A stretch of 64,000 bases of DNA from Acidipropionibacterium jensenii DSM 20535 (GCF_000425285.1 NZ_AUDD01000006.1:116852-180851), one strand, 5' to 3'. Shown: positions 36,315 to 45,205, numbered from the stretch's first letter. The notes: generated by a model from the sequence alone, not told the origin. Translations and numbers: made by a program.

Positions 36315-36356
36315 ACAGCGCCCCGGGGACCACAGCAGTGGTTCCCGGGGCGCTGT
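36315..36356. terminator. Long hairpin terminator between ctaF and the convergent gene
   Basis: 19-bp stem (ACAGCGCCCCGGGGACCAC against its complement, one G-T pair) with loop AGCA, 37 bp after the ctaF stop. No T-run. Placed between convergent genes, so it can serve both. Confidence 0.8.
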
Positions 36357-36397
36357 CGTGCTGGTGCTGCGTGGCGTTGAAGAGCCCGTGAGGCGGC

Positions 36398-37099
36398 TCA
36401 GGCGAAGGCCTCGGGGATCGGGGTCGAGCCATCGCTGAACCGGATGAACCGGTGACTCGTGGTTTTCGGGTGGGCCAGAACCGCGACGATGACCCGGGCC
36501 ACCGCCTGCCGGGAGGTGGGTGTGTCCGGGTGGGCCGAGTGCCCGTCGGGCAGCACCGTGATGCCGCCGGCAGCCTCCAGACTCAGCGAGCTCGGGCCGA
36601 GGATGGTCCAGTCGACCGATGAGGCCATCGTGTACCGGTCGGCCTGGGCCTTGGCATCCGCGTAGGCGAAGAAGGGCACCGCCGGGTCCACCCCGTGGTC
36701 CGGGCTGCCGGACCACGACACCAGGATGAACCGGGGCCGGGAGGAGGACCGTGAGATGGCGTCGACCACGGCCTGGCAGCCGTCCCGGTCGATGGCATAG
36801 GTCTGCTCCGCCCCGGCCCGGCCGCCGTTGCCGGCCGACCACACCACGGCGTCGACCCCCTCGATCAGTCGGTCCAGCTCGGCGGCCGACATCGTCGTGA
36901 CGTCGGCGACCAGGGGCTCGGCCCCGGCCCGCCGCACATCGTCGGACTGCTCGGCGTGACGGATGACGGAGATCAGCCGGTTATCGGTGTCGGCCATCTC
37001 GGCGGCCAGCAGCAGGGCGACCTTGCCGTGCCCGCCGATGACCAGAACCGTGCGGCCCTCACTGGTGGATGCTGTGCTGATGGAAGAGTTCATGGTCAT
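36398..37099 (-). CDS. NAD(P)-binding Rossmann protein, NmrA/atypical SDR family
   Basis: A 233-residue atypical short-chain dehydrogenase. The nucleotide-binding loop TVLVIGGHGKVALLLA (GxxGxxx) begins near residue 17; DVTTMSAAELDRLIEGVDAVVWSAG is the second strand-helix pair and AYADAKAQADRYTMASSVDWTILGPSSL the region that normally carries the Tyr/Lys (the Y-x3-K here is Y-A-D-A-K). Such proteins bind NADPH and may have reductase or sensor roles; the substrate is unknown. ATG 37099 or ATG 37093 are both possible. It lies between the cta terminator and guaB1, 31 bp from the guaB1 stop. Confidence 0.85.
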   Translation of the reverse strand: MTMNSSISTASTSEGRTVLVIGGHGKVALLLAAEMADTDNRLISVIRHAEQSDDVRRAGAEPLVADVTTMSAAELDRLIEGVDAVVWSAGNGGRAGAEQTYAIDRDGCQAVVDAISRSSSRPRFILVSWSGSPDHGVDPAVPFFAYADAKAQADRYTMASSVDWTILGPSSLSLEAAGGITVLPDGHSAHPDTPTSRQAVARVIVAVLAHPKTTSHRFIRFSDGSTPIPEAFA

Positions 37100-37130
37100 C
37101 AGCCTACGCAGGCCGGCAGAGGGCGACCGG

Positions 37131-38591
37131 TCAGCTCCAGGAGCTGGAGAGCGGGCGGCCCTCCTCGTAGCCGGACGGGGACTGGACCCCGATGACGGCC
37201 TTCTCGTGGAACTCGGCCAGATTGGCGGCGCCGGCGTAGGTGCACGAGGAGCGCACCCCGGAGGTGATGAAGTCCAGCAGGTCCTCGACCCCGGGGCGGT
37301 CCGGGTCCAGGTACATCCTGGAGTGCGAGATGCCCTCCTCGAACAGTGCCGCACGGGCCCTCTCGAAGGCGCTGCGCTGACGGGTGCGGTGACGCACCGC
37401 GCGGGCCGAGGCCATTCCGAAGGACTCCTTGTACCGGCGTCCGTCGTGGTCGGTGATCATCTCACCGGTCGACTCGTGGGTGCCGGCGAACCAGGACCCG
37501 ATCATCACCGAGCCGGCGCCGCCGGCGAGGGCCAGGGCGACGTCGCGCGGGTAGCGGACCCCGCCGTCGGCCCAGATCGAGCCGTTGACCTCGGCGGCGG
37601 CCTCGGCGCACTCCAGGACGGCGCTGAACTGGGGACGTCCCACCCCGGTCTGCATCCGGGTGGTGCACATCGCGCCGGGCCCGACGCCCACCTTGACGGT
37701 GTCGGCACCGGCGTCCAGCAGGTCCAGGGTGCCGCGCCGGGTGACGATGTTGCCGGCCACGATCGGGACCCGCCGTCCGGTCTCCTCGGCGAACTCGCCG
37801 CGCACCCGGTGGGCGATCCGGATCGCCTTGATCATCTGGTCCTGGTGACCGTGGGCGGTGTCCATCACCAGCACATCGGAGCCGGCGTCCAGGGCGGCCC
37901 TGGCGCGCCCGGCGACGTCCCCGTTGATGCCGATCGCGGTACCGACCATCAGGTGCCCGGAGGGGTCGACCGCGGGCTGGTAGATCTCGCTGCGCAGGGC
38001 TCCGCGGGAGGTCATGATGCCGACCAGCCGGCCCTGGTCGTCGACCGCGACCGCCACCTTCTGGTGGTGGTCGGAGAGCGTGTTGAAGACGTCGTCGGCG
38101 CTGAGATCGGGGCTGACCACCGTGAGGTCGGTGGACATCACCTCGTGGACCTGGGCGAACCGGTCCACCCCCTCGGCCTCGCTGGGGGAGACCAGGCCCA
38201 CGGGTCGGTCGTCCTCCAGGACGATCCCCACCCCGTGTGCTCGCTTCTGCAGGAGTCCGACGGCCTCCCCGACGGTGGTCGTCGGATCGACCTTCACGGG
38301 CGTGTCGAAGCGGGTGTCGGCGGCCTTGACCCGGCTGATGGATCGGGCGACGAAGGGGGCGGGAATGTCCTGGGGGAGGATCGCGATGCCGCCCCGACGG
38401 GCGACCGTCTCGGCCATCCTCCGGCCCGAGACGGCGGTCATGTTGGCCACCACGATCGGGGTGGGGGTGTGAAGGGCGTCGGTGGAGGTGAGGTCCACAT
38501 TCATCCGGGATCCGACCGAGGACCGGTTGGGCGCCATGAAGACGTCGTTGTACGTGAGGTCGTAGGTCGGCTGCTCATTCAGGAAACGCAC
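37131..38591 (-). CDS. guaB1: GuaB1-type IMP dehydrogenase family protein (probable GMP reductase)
   Basis: A 486-residue TIM-barrel protein with two CBS domains inserted (about residues 95-215, [18 protein letters not shown]). The catalytic loop is [20 protein letters not shown] with Cys in MCTTR, and the phosphate-binding part is [23 protein letters not shown]. The N-terminus ([25 protein letters not shown]) is characteristic of actinobacterial GuaB1, which in mycobacteria was shown to be a GMP reductase with CBS regulation; the general IMPDH GuaB2 would be elsewhere. GTG 38591 with GAGAGGA upstream. Divergent from the alkyltransferase-like gene. Confidence 0.93.
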   Translation of the reverse strand: MRFLNEQPTYDLTYNDVFMAPNRSSVGSRMNVDLTSTDALHTPTPIVVANMTAVSGRRMAETVARRGGIAILPQDIPAPFVARSISRVKAADTRFDTPVKVDPTTTVGEAVGLLQKRAHGVGIVLEDDRPVGLVSPSEAEGVDRFAQVHEVMSTDLTVVSPDLSADDVFNTLSDHHQKVAVAVDDQGRLVGIMTSRGALRSEIYQPAVDPSGHLMVGTAIGINGDVAGRARAALDAGSDVLVMDTAHGHQDQMIKAIRIAHRVRGEFAEETGRRVPIVAGNIVTRRGTLDLLDAGADTVKVGVGPGAMCTTRMQTGVGRPQFSAVLECAEAAAEVNGSIWADGGVRYPRDVALALAGGAGSVMIGSWFAGTHESTGEMITDHDGRRYKESFGMASARAVRHRTRQRSAFERARAALFEEGISHSRMYLDPDRPGVEDLLDFITSGVRSSCTYAGAANLAEFHEKAVIGVQSPSGYEEGRPLSSSWS

Positions 38592-38680
38592 GTACTTGAT
38601 CCTCTCATGACAGGTGCCTTGCAGCCTATCTCTGTCACGGGGTGGACGGGGGTGCTCCGCGGCTGGGCGAGAATGGCCTG

Positions 38681-39175
38681 GTGAACCCCAGCCCGACCGC
38701 CGAGACCATCGACCGGGTGCTGCTCGCCGTGGATCTGGTGCCCTCCGGACGAGTGGTGAGCTACTCCGACGTCGCCGAGCTGGTCGGCACCTCGGCCCGC
38801 CGGGTCGGTCGGATCATGGCGGTCAGCGGCCATGACGTGTGCTGGTGGCGGGTGGTCACCGTCTCCGGCGACCTGCCCATCGGACTGACGGCCCGAGCGG
38901 TCGAGAGATGGCGGCAGGAGGGTATCCCGGTCAAGGCCTCGGGTCGTGGCTGCCGGATCGCCGGCTGTCGCGCCGATCTGGTCGGCTGGGCCCGGGCCTA
39001 TCTGAGCGCACTCGCCGCCGCCGGGGAGCCATCGCGACAGGACCACCCGGACCAGCAACCCCAGGACGCACTGCGGCCCGGGGGACAACCCCCGGGCCGC
39101 AGGACTCAGTGCGTCGATCCCTCGAGTTCATCACTCCTCGGGGCGTCTCCGACCTCGGACGGGGACTCGGGCTGA
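38681..39175 (+). CDS. Alkyltransferase-like (ATL) protein, MGMT family without active-site Cys
   Basis: A 164-residue protein. Residues 1-100 match the DNA-binding domain of O6-alkylguanine transferases: VPSGRVVSYSDVAELVGTSARRVGRIM holds the winged-helix and Arg finger. The PCHRV active site is replaced by VCWWRVV, the Trp type used by ATL proteins that bind damaged bases and flag them for excision repair. The last ~45 residues have no family equivalent: they are read through the qcr terminator hairpin (39071-39102) and overlap 70 bp of qcrB antisense. GTG 38681 or GTG 38642 may be the start. Function inferred from family. Confidence 0.78.
   Translation: MNPSPTAETIDRVLLAVDLVPSGRVVSYSDVAELVGTSARRVGRIMAVSGHDVCWWRVVTVSGDLPIGLTARAVERWRQEGIPVKASGRGCRIAGCRADLVGWARAYLSALAAAGEPSRQDHPDQQPQDALRPGGQPPGRRTQCVDPSSSSLLGASPTSDGDSG
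39071..39102 (-). terminator. Terminator of the ctaE-qcrCAB operon
   Basis: Perfect 14-bp stem CTGCGGCCCGGGGG/CCCCCGGGCCGCAG with loop ACAA, 3 bp past the qcrB stop. Flanking GACGCACTG/CAGTGCGTC can extend pairing. It lies inside the 3' part of the ATL reading frame on the other strand. Confidence 0.75.
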
Positions 39176-40830
39176 GTGCCGACCTCGGGCTCCTCCTCGA
39201 CGTGGATCTCGTCGGAGCGGGGGACCGGGACATTGGCTCCCAGGAACCACCGCGACAGCCGGGCCCGCCGCTTCGAGATGCCGTTCTTGACCGGAATTCC
39301 CTCATCACCGGTGACAGTGGCCTCCAGGACCGGGTACTGCCGGTGCTGGGTGAGGGAGTAGGCCTCGGCGACGCTGATCGGCTCATGGGACTCGGTGTAG
39401 CCGCCGTCGGGGGAGCGCACGATCTCCCCGGATGGGGATCCGTGGCGCAGACGCTGGGCGTCGGCCCGCTGCAGACTGATGCAGGTGCGCTTGGTGATGT
39501 GGTAGGCGATCACCGGGGCGACGAACACCGCGACCCTCATGAAATAGGTCACCGCGTTGAGGCTCACGTGGAAGTGGGTGGCGATGATGTCATTGCCGCC
39601 CGACAGCCAGAACATCGCGTAGCAGGTCATCGCCGCCACACCCAGTGCGGTGCGGGTCGGCACATTGCGCGGCCGGTCCAGGATGTTGTGGTACGAGTTG
39701 TCGGCGGTGATCCACCGCTCCACGAAGGGCCAGGCGACCAAGGCGGTCATCAGCAGCCCCATCAGTCCCACGCCCGGAATGAAGATGTTCCAGCTCCAGG
39801 TGGTGTGGCCGATGTGCGACTCCCAGTCCGGCATGATGCGGATGGCACCCTCCAACCAGCCCATGTACCAGTCGGGCTGGGACCCGGCGGTGACCTGGGA
39901 GGGATTGTACGGGCCGTACTTCCACACCGGGTTGATCTGCATGAAGGTGGCCATCAGGGTGGTGATCCCGAAGACCACGAAGAAGAATCCGCCGGCCTTG
40001 GCCATGTAGACCGGGAACATCGGGTAGCCCACGACATTGTTCTCGGTGCGTCCGGGGCCGGGGTACTGGGTGTGCTTGTGGTAGACGACCAGCGAGATGT
40101 GGGCGACCACCAGTCCCAGCAGGATCGCCGGCACCAGCAGGATGTGCACCATGTACAGCCGGGGCACGATGGCGGTACCGGGGAACTCCCCGTTGAAGAG
40201 GAAGAACTCGATCCAGGTGCCCACCAGCGGGATGGACCGGATGAGGCCGTCGACGAAGCGCAGGCCGGTTCCCGACAGCAGGTCGTCGGGCAGCGAGTAG
40301 CCGGCGAATCCCTCGACCATGGCCAGCATGAACAGTCCGATGCCGATCAGCCAGTTGACCTCGCGCGGCTTGCGGAAGGCTCCGGTGAAGAACACCCGGA
40401 GCATGTGCACCATCGCGGCGGCGACGAACAGGATGGCGGCCCAGTGGTGGATCTGGCGGACCAGCAGGCCCCCCCGCACGTCGAAGGAGATGTCGAGGGT
40501 GGAGGCGAAGGCCTCCGACATCGGCACCCCTCGGAGCAGCTGGTAGGAGCCCTGGTAGTCGATCTCGGCCATCGAGGGCTTGAACCACAGGGTCAGGAAG
40601 ACCCCGGTGAGCAGCAGCACGATGAAGGAGTACAGCGCGATCTCGCCGAGCAGGAATGACCAGTGGTCGGGGAAGACCTTGCGCAGTCCGGAGCGGCCGA
40701 GCTTCGCCAGTCCGAGCCGGTCATCGGCCCAGGTGAGGACGCCGGTGGCGGACCTCTTGGGCGGGACGTCGTCGGGGACCTTGGTCTCCACGGCGGGTGA
40801 GGTGTCGGCTGTGCCGGTGGGGCTGGCCAT
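39106..40830 (-). CDS. qcrB: Cytochrome bc1 complex cytochrome b subunit
   Basis: A 574-residue menaquinol-oxidising subunit. The haem b ligands are in RQIHHWAAILFVAAAMVHMLRVFF and the second pair in YMVHILLVPAILLGLVVAHISLVVYHKH; the Qo motif region shows PDWY in AGSQPDWYMGWLEG, the actinobacterial form of PEWY. Eight to nine helices precede a long charged C-terminal extension typical of actinobacteria. ATG overlaps the qcrA stop (ATGA). Together with QcrA and QcrC it passes electrons to the CtaC CuA site directly. It is the known target of Q203/telacebec in mycobacteria. A terminator follows at 39071-39102. Confidence 0.98.
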   Translation of the reverse strand: MASPTGTADTSPAVETKVPDDVPPKRSATGVLTWADDRLGLAKLGRSGLRKVFPDHWSFLLGEIALYSFIVLLLTGVFLTLWFKPSMAEIDYQGSYQLLRGVPMSEAFASTLDISFDVRGGLLVRQIHHWAAILFVAAAMVHMLRVFFTGAFRKPREVNWLIGIGLFMLAMVEGFAGYSLPDDLLSGTGLRFVDGLIRSIPLVGTWIEFFLFNGEFPGTAIVPRLYMVHILLVPAILLGLVVAHISLVVYHKHTQYPGPGRTENNVVGYPMFPVYMAKAGGFFFVVFGITTLMATFMQINPVWKYGPYNPSQVTAGSQPDWYMGWLEGAIRIMPDWESHIGHTTWSWNIFIPGVGLMGLLMTALVAWPFVERWITADNSYHNILDRPRNVPTRTALGVAAMTCYAMFWLSGGNDIIATHFHVSLNAVTYFMRVAVFVAPVIAYHITKRTCISLQRADAQRLRHGSPSGEIVRSPDGGYTESHEPISVAEAYSLTQHRQYPVLEATVTGDEGIPVKNGISKRRARLSRWFLGANVPVPRSDEIHVEEEPEVGTQPESPSEVGDAPRSDELEGSTH

Positions 40831-41915
40831 CAGTTGTCACCCTTCTTGAAGTCGTGACGGGAGTCTCGCTCGAAGTAGCTCGGACCCACCGGGACGGTGA
40901 AGTCGCTGCGGGCGACCAGATAGCCCTGCTGGTCGACGGTGATCGGCAGCTGCGGCAGGGAGCGGGCGGCCGGTCCGAAGACCACCACTCCGGAGTCGCC
41001 CAGGTCGAAGGTCGACTGGTGGCAGGGGCACAGCAGATGGTGCGTCTGCTGCTCCCACAGCGAGATCGGGCAGCCCACGTGGGTGCAGATCTTCGAGTAG
41101 GAGAGGATCCCGCCGACCTGCCAGTCGCGCCGGGAGTCGGGGATCTTGATCGAGTCCGGATCCATCCGCACGATGATGATGGCGGCCTTGGCACGTTCGA
41201 TCTGCTGGTGGACCCCCTCCATCTCGGCGAGGTTCTCGGGCTCGGCGTTGACGAGCTGGCCGATCTCCATCTCGGAGGCCTTGATCGGGGTGTAGGTGAT
41301 GTCGTTGACCAGCCGGACACCCTCGGCCCAGATGGTGCGCTCGATGGTCTTGGCGCGCATCGAGGCGGTCGGCTTGGGTCCGAGGTCGGCGAAGCTCACG
41401 ACGGCCGGCAGGGCCAGCGCTCCCAGCGCACTTCCCAGGGCCAGGCCGATCACCTTGCGCCGGCCGAGCCGGGAGTCCTCGGCACCGGCCTTCCAGGCCG
41501 CGGCGATGGCCTGCCGGTCCTCGTCGGAGGAGGCCACCGGATGGCGCTCCTCGGAGATCTCGCGGTCCTCCATGATCTGCTTGGCCCAGTGGATCGAGGC
41601 CAGCCCGATCAGCAGGATGGCCAGCCCGGCGGTGCCTCCGAGAGCCAGATGCATCGCACTGGTGTGCAGCGGGCCGAAGGACACCGCGGCGTCGCGGGGG
41701 ATGGCGAAGTAGCACACCACGAAGGCGACGGCCAGCACCGGGGCCAGGCCGTACATCGCGACCACCTGCCGGTAGACCCGGCGGCCGACCTCCGGGTCGG
41801 TGTCGCTGTACCGGTCGACATAGGGCTCGGGGCCCGGATCAGCGATCGGCGGATGGACCGTCGAGGGATCCTGCTCCGGGGTCTTTCCCGCCGGTTCCAT
41901 CTGATCGGTGCTCAT
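40830..41915 (-). CDS. qcrA: Cytochrome bc1 complex Rieske iron-sulfur subunit
   Basis: A 361-residue Rieske protein. The 2Fe-2S ligands are in CTHVGCPISLWEQQTHH and CPCHQSTFDLGDSG. As in other actinobacteria there are three N-terminal membrane helices (about residues 55-75, 90-112 and 158-178) rather than one, and a long hydrophilic N-terminus. ATG 41915 overlaps the qcrC stop by ATGA, and its own stop overlaps qcrB, so the three genes are tightly coupled. It carries electrons from menaquinol to the dihaem cytochrome c QcrC. ErpA (32716-33072) is a plausible donor of its cluster. Confidence 0.97.
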   Translation of the reverse strand: MSTDQMEPAGKTPEQDPSTVHPPIADPGPEPYVDRYSDTDPEVGRRVYRQVVAMYGLAPVLAVAFVVCYFAIPRDAAVSFGPLHTSAMHLALGGTAGLAILLIGLASIHWAKQIMEDREISEERHPVASSDEDRQAIAAAWKAGAEDSRLGRRKVIGLALGSALGALALPAVVSFADLGPKPTASMRAKTIERTIWAEGVRLVNDITYTPIKASEMEIGQLVNAEPENLAEMEGVHQQIERAKAAIIIVRMDPDSIKIPDSRRDWQVGGILSYSKICTHVGCPISLWEQQTHHLLCPCHQSTFDLGDSGVVVFGPAARSLPQLPITVDQQGYLVARSDFTVPVGPSYFERDSRHDFKKGDN

Positions 41916-42715
41916 CGAGACCGAGCTCCCTTCCGCGCCAGCCACACGGCGGCCAGCAGACATCCACCGATTCCGATGATCCAGCCCCACAGCCCCTCGG
42001 AGACCGGGCCGAGACCGCCCAGCGCGAACCCTCCGTCTGAGGGCTGCGAGTGGGTCGTGTTGAGGTAGGCGATGATCTCCTTGACGTCCTGGTCGGTCAT
42101 CACCTGCTTGGAGAAGACCGGCATCTGCTGGGGTCCGGTGCGCACCGCCTCGTAGATGTGCTTGCCGGAGCTCTTCATCAGGGAGGGTGCGTAGGAACCG
42201 TTGGGCAGCGCTCCGCCGCGTCCCTCGATGTTGTGGCAGGCAGAGCAGTTGGTGCGGAACAGCTCCCCGCCGCGGGCGACCTGCTCGGCGGTCAGGCCGA
42301 CGGTGGCGTACTGGTCGGCACTGGGGATCGCCGGGCCCGGGGCCAGGGTGGCGACATAGGCGGCGACCTGGGCGACCTCCTCGGAGGTGAAGGTGGTGCG
42401 CTTGGCGGGGGCCTGGGCCTCGGGGCGGGCCATCGGCATCCGCCCGGTGCCCATCTGGAAGTCGACAGACGCCGCTCCCACTCCGGCCAGGCTGGGGCCC
42501 TGGGAGGTGCCCTCGCCGTTCATGCCGTGGCACGAGGAGCAGTTCGTCTCGAAGATCGCCTTGCCGGCAGCCACCTGGCTGGACACATTCGAGTCGGCAC
42601 TGCTGGAGGCGGCGGGGCTCACCAGGGCGTAGACGCTGCCCACCAGCACAAGAGCCAGCACCAGCATCAGGGGCTTCGCCGCCGGGTGCCGTCGTCGCGT
42701 GGAGAGGAATCTCAC
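41912..42715 (-). CDS. qcrC: Cytochrome bc1 complex dihaem cytochrome c subunit
   Basis: A 267-residue membrane-anchored cytochrome c with two haem sites, CSSCH (residues 59-63) and CSACH (157-161), and axial Met candidates in GRMPM and GPQQMPVF. An N-terminal helix (LMLVLALVLVGSVYALV) and a C-terminal helix (GLWGWIIGIGGCLLAAVWLA) anchor it. The dihaem form replaces soluble cytochrome c in actinobacteria and links bc1 to aa3. GTG 42715 has GAAAGG 8 bases upstream; longer frames contain no conserved sequence. Located 29 bp downstream of ctaE. Confidence 0.96.
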   Translation of the reverse strand: MRFLSTRRRHPAAKPLMLVLALVLVGSVYALVSPAASSSADSNVSSQVAAGKAIFETNCSSCHGMNGEGTSQGPSLAGVGAASVDFQMGTGRMPMARPEAQAPAKRTTFTSEEVAQVAAYVATLAPGPAIPSADQYATVGLTAEQVARGGELFRTNCSACHNIEGRGGALPNGSYAPSLMKSSGKHIYEAVRTGPQQMPVFSKQVMTDQDVKEIIAYLNTTHSQPSDGGFALGGLGPVSEGLWGWIIGIGGCLLAAVWLARKGARSR

Positions 42716-42744
42716 TGGATCGACCTTTCTTGTCTGGCGCGCGG

Positions 42745-43440
42745 TCAGTGCACGATGTAGATGACCGAGAACAGGATGATCCAGATGACGTCGACGAAGT
42801 GCCAGTAGTAGGACACCACCATCGCCATCACCGCCTGCTCGTGAGTGAAGGTCCGCGCCAGGTAGGTGCGTGCCAGCGTGAACAGGAAGGCGATGAGGCC
42901 GCCCAGCACGTGCAGGCCGTGGAAACCGGTGGCCAGGAAGAACAACGAGAAGTAGACGTTCGAGGAGATCGTGTGGCCCTCGCTGATGAGGTTCGCGTAC
43001 TCCAGAGCCTGCCCGGCGATGAAGACCGCGCCCATCGCGAAGGTGAGGGTGTACCACTCGCGCATCCCCCAGGAGGTGATCGCCCCCAACCCGCCCGAAC
43101 GGCGCACCCGGCCGTGCTCTGCGGCGTGGACACCCATCTGGCAGGTGACCGAGGAGAGCACCAGGATCAGCGTGTTGACCGCCGCGTAGGGGATGTCCAG
43201 GTGGGAGGACTGGCTCTGCCAGAGGTTCTGCGAGCCGGCCGCCGCCTGGACGCTGGTGGTCTGACGGATCATGAAGTAGGCGGCGAACAGTGCCGCGAAG
43301 AACATCAGCTCACTGGCGAGCCACACCCAGACCCCCATGGGCAGGAGGTCTGGACGACCGGCGGGAGCCTTGAGTCGTGATGGGGCGATCGGATGGATGG
43401 CACCGGTCGGTCGCTCGGCTGTCTGCGATGAAGTGGCCAC
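42745..43440 (-). CDS. ctaE: Cytochrome c oxidase subunit III
   Basis: A 231-residue subunit III with seven predicted helices. Family blocks: WVWLASELMFFAALFAAYF, FLATGFHGLHVLGGLIAF and the ending SYYWHFVDVIWIILFSVIY. It helps stabilise subunit I and its proton uptake. As in other actinobacteria it heads the operon with qcrCAB instead of joining ctaCD. The GTG at 43440 lacks a Shine-Dalgarno, but CATAAT ends exactly 6 bases before it, so the transcript is probably leaderless. Confidence 0.97.
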   Translation of the reverse strand: MATSSQTAERPTGAIHPIAPSRLKAPAGRPDLLPMGVWVWLASELMFFAALFAAYFMIRQTTSVQAAAGSQNLWQSQSSHLDIPYAAVNTLILVLSSVTCQMGVHAAEHGRVRRSGGLGAITSWGMREWYTLTFAMGAVFIAGQALEYANLISEGHTISSNVYFSLFFLATGFHGLHVLGGLIAFLFTLARTYLARTFTHEQAVMAMVVSYYWHFVDVIWIILFSVIYIVH

Positions 43441-43446
43441 GAGGTC

Positions 43447-43452
43447 ATTATG
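43447..43452 (-). promoter_or_regulatory. -10 element of ctaE-qcrCAB, leaderless
   Basis: CATAAT on the minus strand followed by GACCTC and then the ctaE GTG. The 6-base gap puts the transcription start at the start codon. A weak -35 (ATGACC) lies upstream. Confidence 0.5.
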
Positions 43453-43587
43453 TCGGCAATCGGGCGATTGGTCATGTCTTGGCGAAAGGAAACCTCAACC
43501 CTGAGTGATTGACAGACTTCCCGATGAGATATGGCCGGGCCCTCGGGGCGGTCGGGTGGGGGTGATCGCAGCCGGTTCGGGTGGCGA

Positions 43588-43607
43588 TACGATGCCCTCC
43601 GGAGGGC
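43588..43607 (+). promoter_or_regulatory. TACGAT -10 candidate overlapping a 14-bp palindrome
   Basis: TACGAT at 43588-43593 is followed immediately by the perfect palindrome GCCCTCCGGAGGGC (43594-43607), about 104 bp before the receiver-like gene. A protein bound there would cover the transcription start, or the palindrome could be a small hairpin. The rest of this 270-bp intergenic region shows nothing else clear. Confidence 0.3.
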
Positions 43608-43710
43608 TTGGAGTGCGACGTCGGCTCCGCGGCCGCCTCCGCCCAGAGCCGCCGGACGGATTCCCGGATTTCACCGTCGGCGCACACAACGACCCGTGTG
43701 AGGACCGGAC

Positions 43711-44118
43711 ATGAGTGACGAGAAGACGAGTGGGACGCGCACCCTGAAGGTGCTGGTGTACTCCGACGACCGACAGGTGCGCGAGCAGGTGAGGCTGGCA
43801 CTGGGCAGCCGGATCGCCGCGGACCTGCCCGAGGTGGAGACGGTGGACGTGGCCACCCAGGCGGCAGCCGTCCATGCGGTGGACTCCGGCGGCTATGACG
43901 TGCTGATCGCCGACGGCGAAGCCGTGCCGAGCGGCGGAATGGGACTGTGTCACCAGCTCAAGGACGAGGTGGCAGACTGCCCACCGGTGGTGCTGCTGGT
44001 TGCTCGCGTCGCCGACGCGTGGCTGGCCAGCTGGTCACGTGCCGATGCCATCTCCACCCACCCCGTCGATCCTCTTGAGCTGCCCAGGGTCGTCGCGGAC
44101 GTCGTCAGGGCAGCCTGA
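43711..44118 (+). CDS. Response-regulator receiver-like protein, atypical
   Basis: A 135-residue single-domain protein with receiver topology: acidic pair D19-D20 (LVYSDDRQVREQV), possible phospho-acceptor D68 (DVLIADGEAVPSGGMGLC) and hydrophobic strand VVLLVARVADAW. The conserved Lys near the C-terminus (usually K-P) is replaced by His117 (STHPVDPLELP). No output domain. A gene of this type precedes trpD in several actinobacteria. ATG 43711 with GAGGACC upstream; trpD starts 13 bp after its stop. It may be a pseudo-receiver acting through protein contact; the function is unknown. Confidence 0.75.
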   Translation: MSDEKTSGTRTLKVLVYSDDRQVREQVRLALGSRIAADLPEVETVDVATQAAAVHAVDSGGYDVLIADGEAVPSGGMGLCHQLKDEVADCPPVVLLVARVADAWLASWSRADAISTHPVDPLELPRVVADVVRAA

Positions 44119-44131
44119 AGGGAGTTCCCCT

Positions 44132-45205
44132 ATGTCGACCGAAACCGTCCCCGCAGGTGGCCGGACCTGGCCGGACCTGCTCACCAGCCTGGTGAGCGGC
44201 ACGGACATGGATCAGGAGACCGCGGCGTGGGCGATGGATCAGGTGCTCTCCGGAGATCTCAGCCCGGTCCAGATCGCCGGTTTCGCGGTGGCCCTGCGCG
44301 CCAAGGGGGAGACGGTCGACGAGCTGTCCGGAATGGCGGACGGAATGCTGGGCCGGGCCACCCCGATCGACCTGGACCACGAGACGGTCGACATCGTGGG
44401 CACCGGCGGTGACCGGGCCAACACTGTCAACGTCTCCACGATGGCGGCCATCGTGGCCTCAGCAGCCGGGGCGAGGGTCGTCAAGCACGGGAACCGGGCC
44501 GCCAGTTCGGCCTGCGGCACCGCCGACTGCCTGGAGGCCCTGGGGGTCGCCCTGTCGGTGCCCCCGGACCGTCAGCCCGAGGTGCTGGCCTCCTCCGGCA
44601 TCGTCTTCCTGTTCGCCCCGCTGTACCACGCCTCGCTGCGCTTCGCCGGGCCGGCTCGCAAGGAGCTCGGCATCCAGACGACCTTCAACCTGCTCGGGCC
44701 GCTGAGCAACCCGGCCCGTCCGGTGGCCAATGCGATCGGCATCGCCGATCGGAGCATGGCTCCGCTGGTCTCCCAGGTACTGGCCAGGCGTGGCTCCCGG
44801 GGGCTGGTCTTCCACGGCGGTGACGGGCTCGACGAGCTCACCACCACCACCGACTCGTCGATCTGGCTGTTCCGCGACCGCCAGGTGGTCGAGACCACCC
44901 TGGATCCCGCGGACCTGGGTCTGGCCCGGGCCAGCCGTGACGACCTGGTGGGGGCCGATCCCGCCTTCAACGCCCAGGTCGTCCGCGACCTGCTCGACGG
45001 GCGGACCGGACCGGTGCGCGACATCGTGCTGCTCAATGCCGCCGGCGCCCTGCTGGCCTTCCAGGGGCCCGACCTGGAGGCCCCGCTGGCCGACCAGTTG
45101 AAGGGTCCCCTGGAGCGCGCCGCCGAGGCCGTCGACCAGGGAGTCGCCAGGGAGCATCTGGCCGGCTGGATCGAGGCCACCCAGAGGGCCACCCGGACCG
45201 ACTGA
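44132..45205 (+). CDS. trpD: Anthranilate phosphoribosyltransferase
   Basis: A 357-residue enzyme of tryptophan synthesis that joins anthranilate with PRPP. PRPP-binding loops: DIVGTGGDRANTVNVSTM and VKHGNRAASSACGTADCLEALG; the second conserved part is LGIQTTFNLLGPLSNPA. The helical N-terminal domain (WAMDQVLSGDLSPVQIAGFAVALRAKGET) is normal. ATG 44132 has GAAGGGAG 7 bases upstream; the open frame extends farther left only as a shadow of the preceding gene. It stands away from other trp genes, which is usual for this actinobacterial locus. Confidence 0.96.
   Translation: MSTETVPAGGRTWPDLLTSLVSGTDMDQETAAWAMDQVLSGDLSPVQIAGFAVALRAKGETVDELSGMADGMLGRATPIDLDHETVDIVGTGGDRANTVNVSTMAAIVASAAGARVVKHGNRAASSACGTADCLEALGVALSVPPDRQPEVLASSGIVFLFAPLYHASLRFAGPARKELGIQTTFNLLGPLSNPARPVANAIGIADRSMAPLVSQVLARRGSRGLVFHGGDGLDELTTTTDSSIWLFRDRQVVETTLDPADLGLARASRDDLVGADPAFNAQVVRDLLDGRTGPVRDIVLLNAAGALLAFQGPDLEAPLADQLKGPLERAAEAVDQGVAREHLAGWIEATQRATRTD

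Noticed and set aside
38614..38835. Short plus-strand frame overlapping the ATL gene start
   Set aside because: Out of frame with the conserved ATL domain and without motif.
43509..43534. TTGACA at about 43509 as a -35 for the receiver-like gene
   Set aside because: No -10-like hexamer occurs at 16-18 bp; the nearest (ATATGG) is too close.
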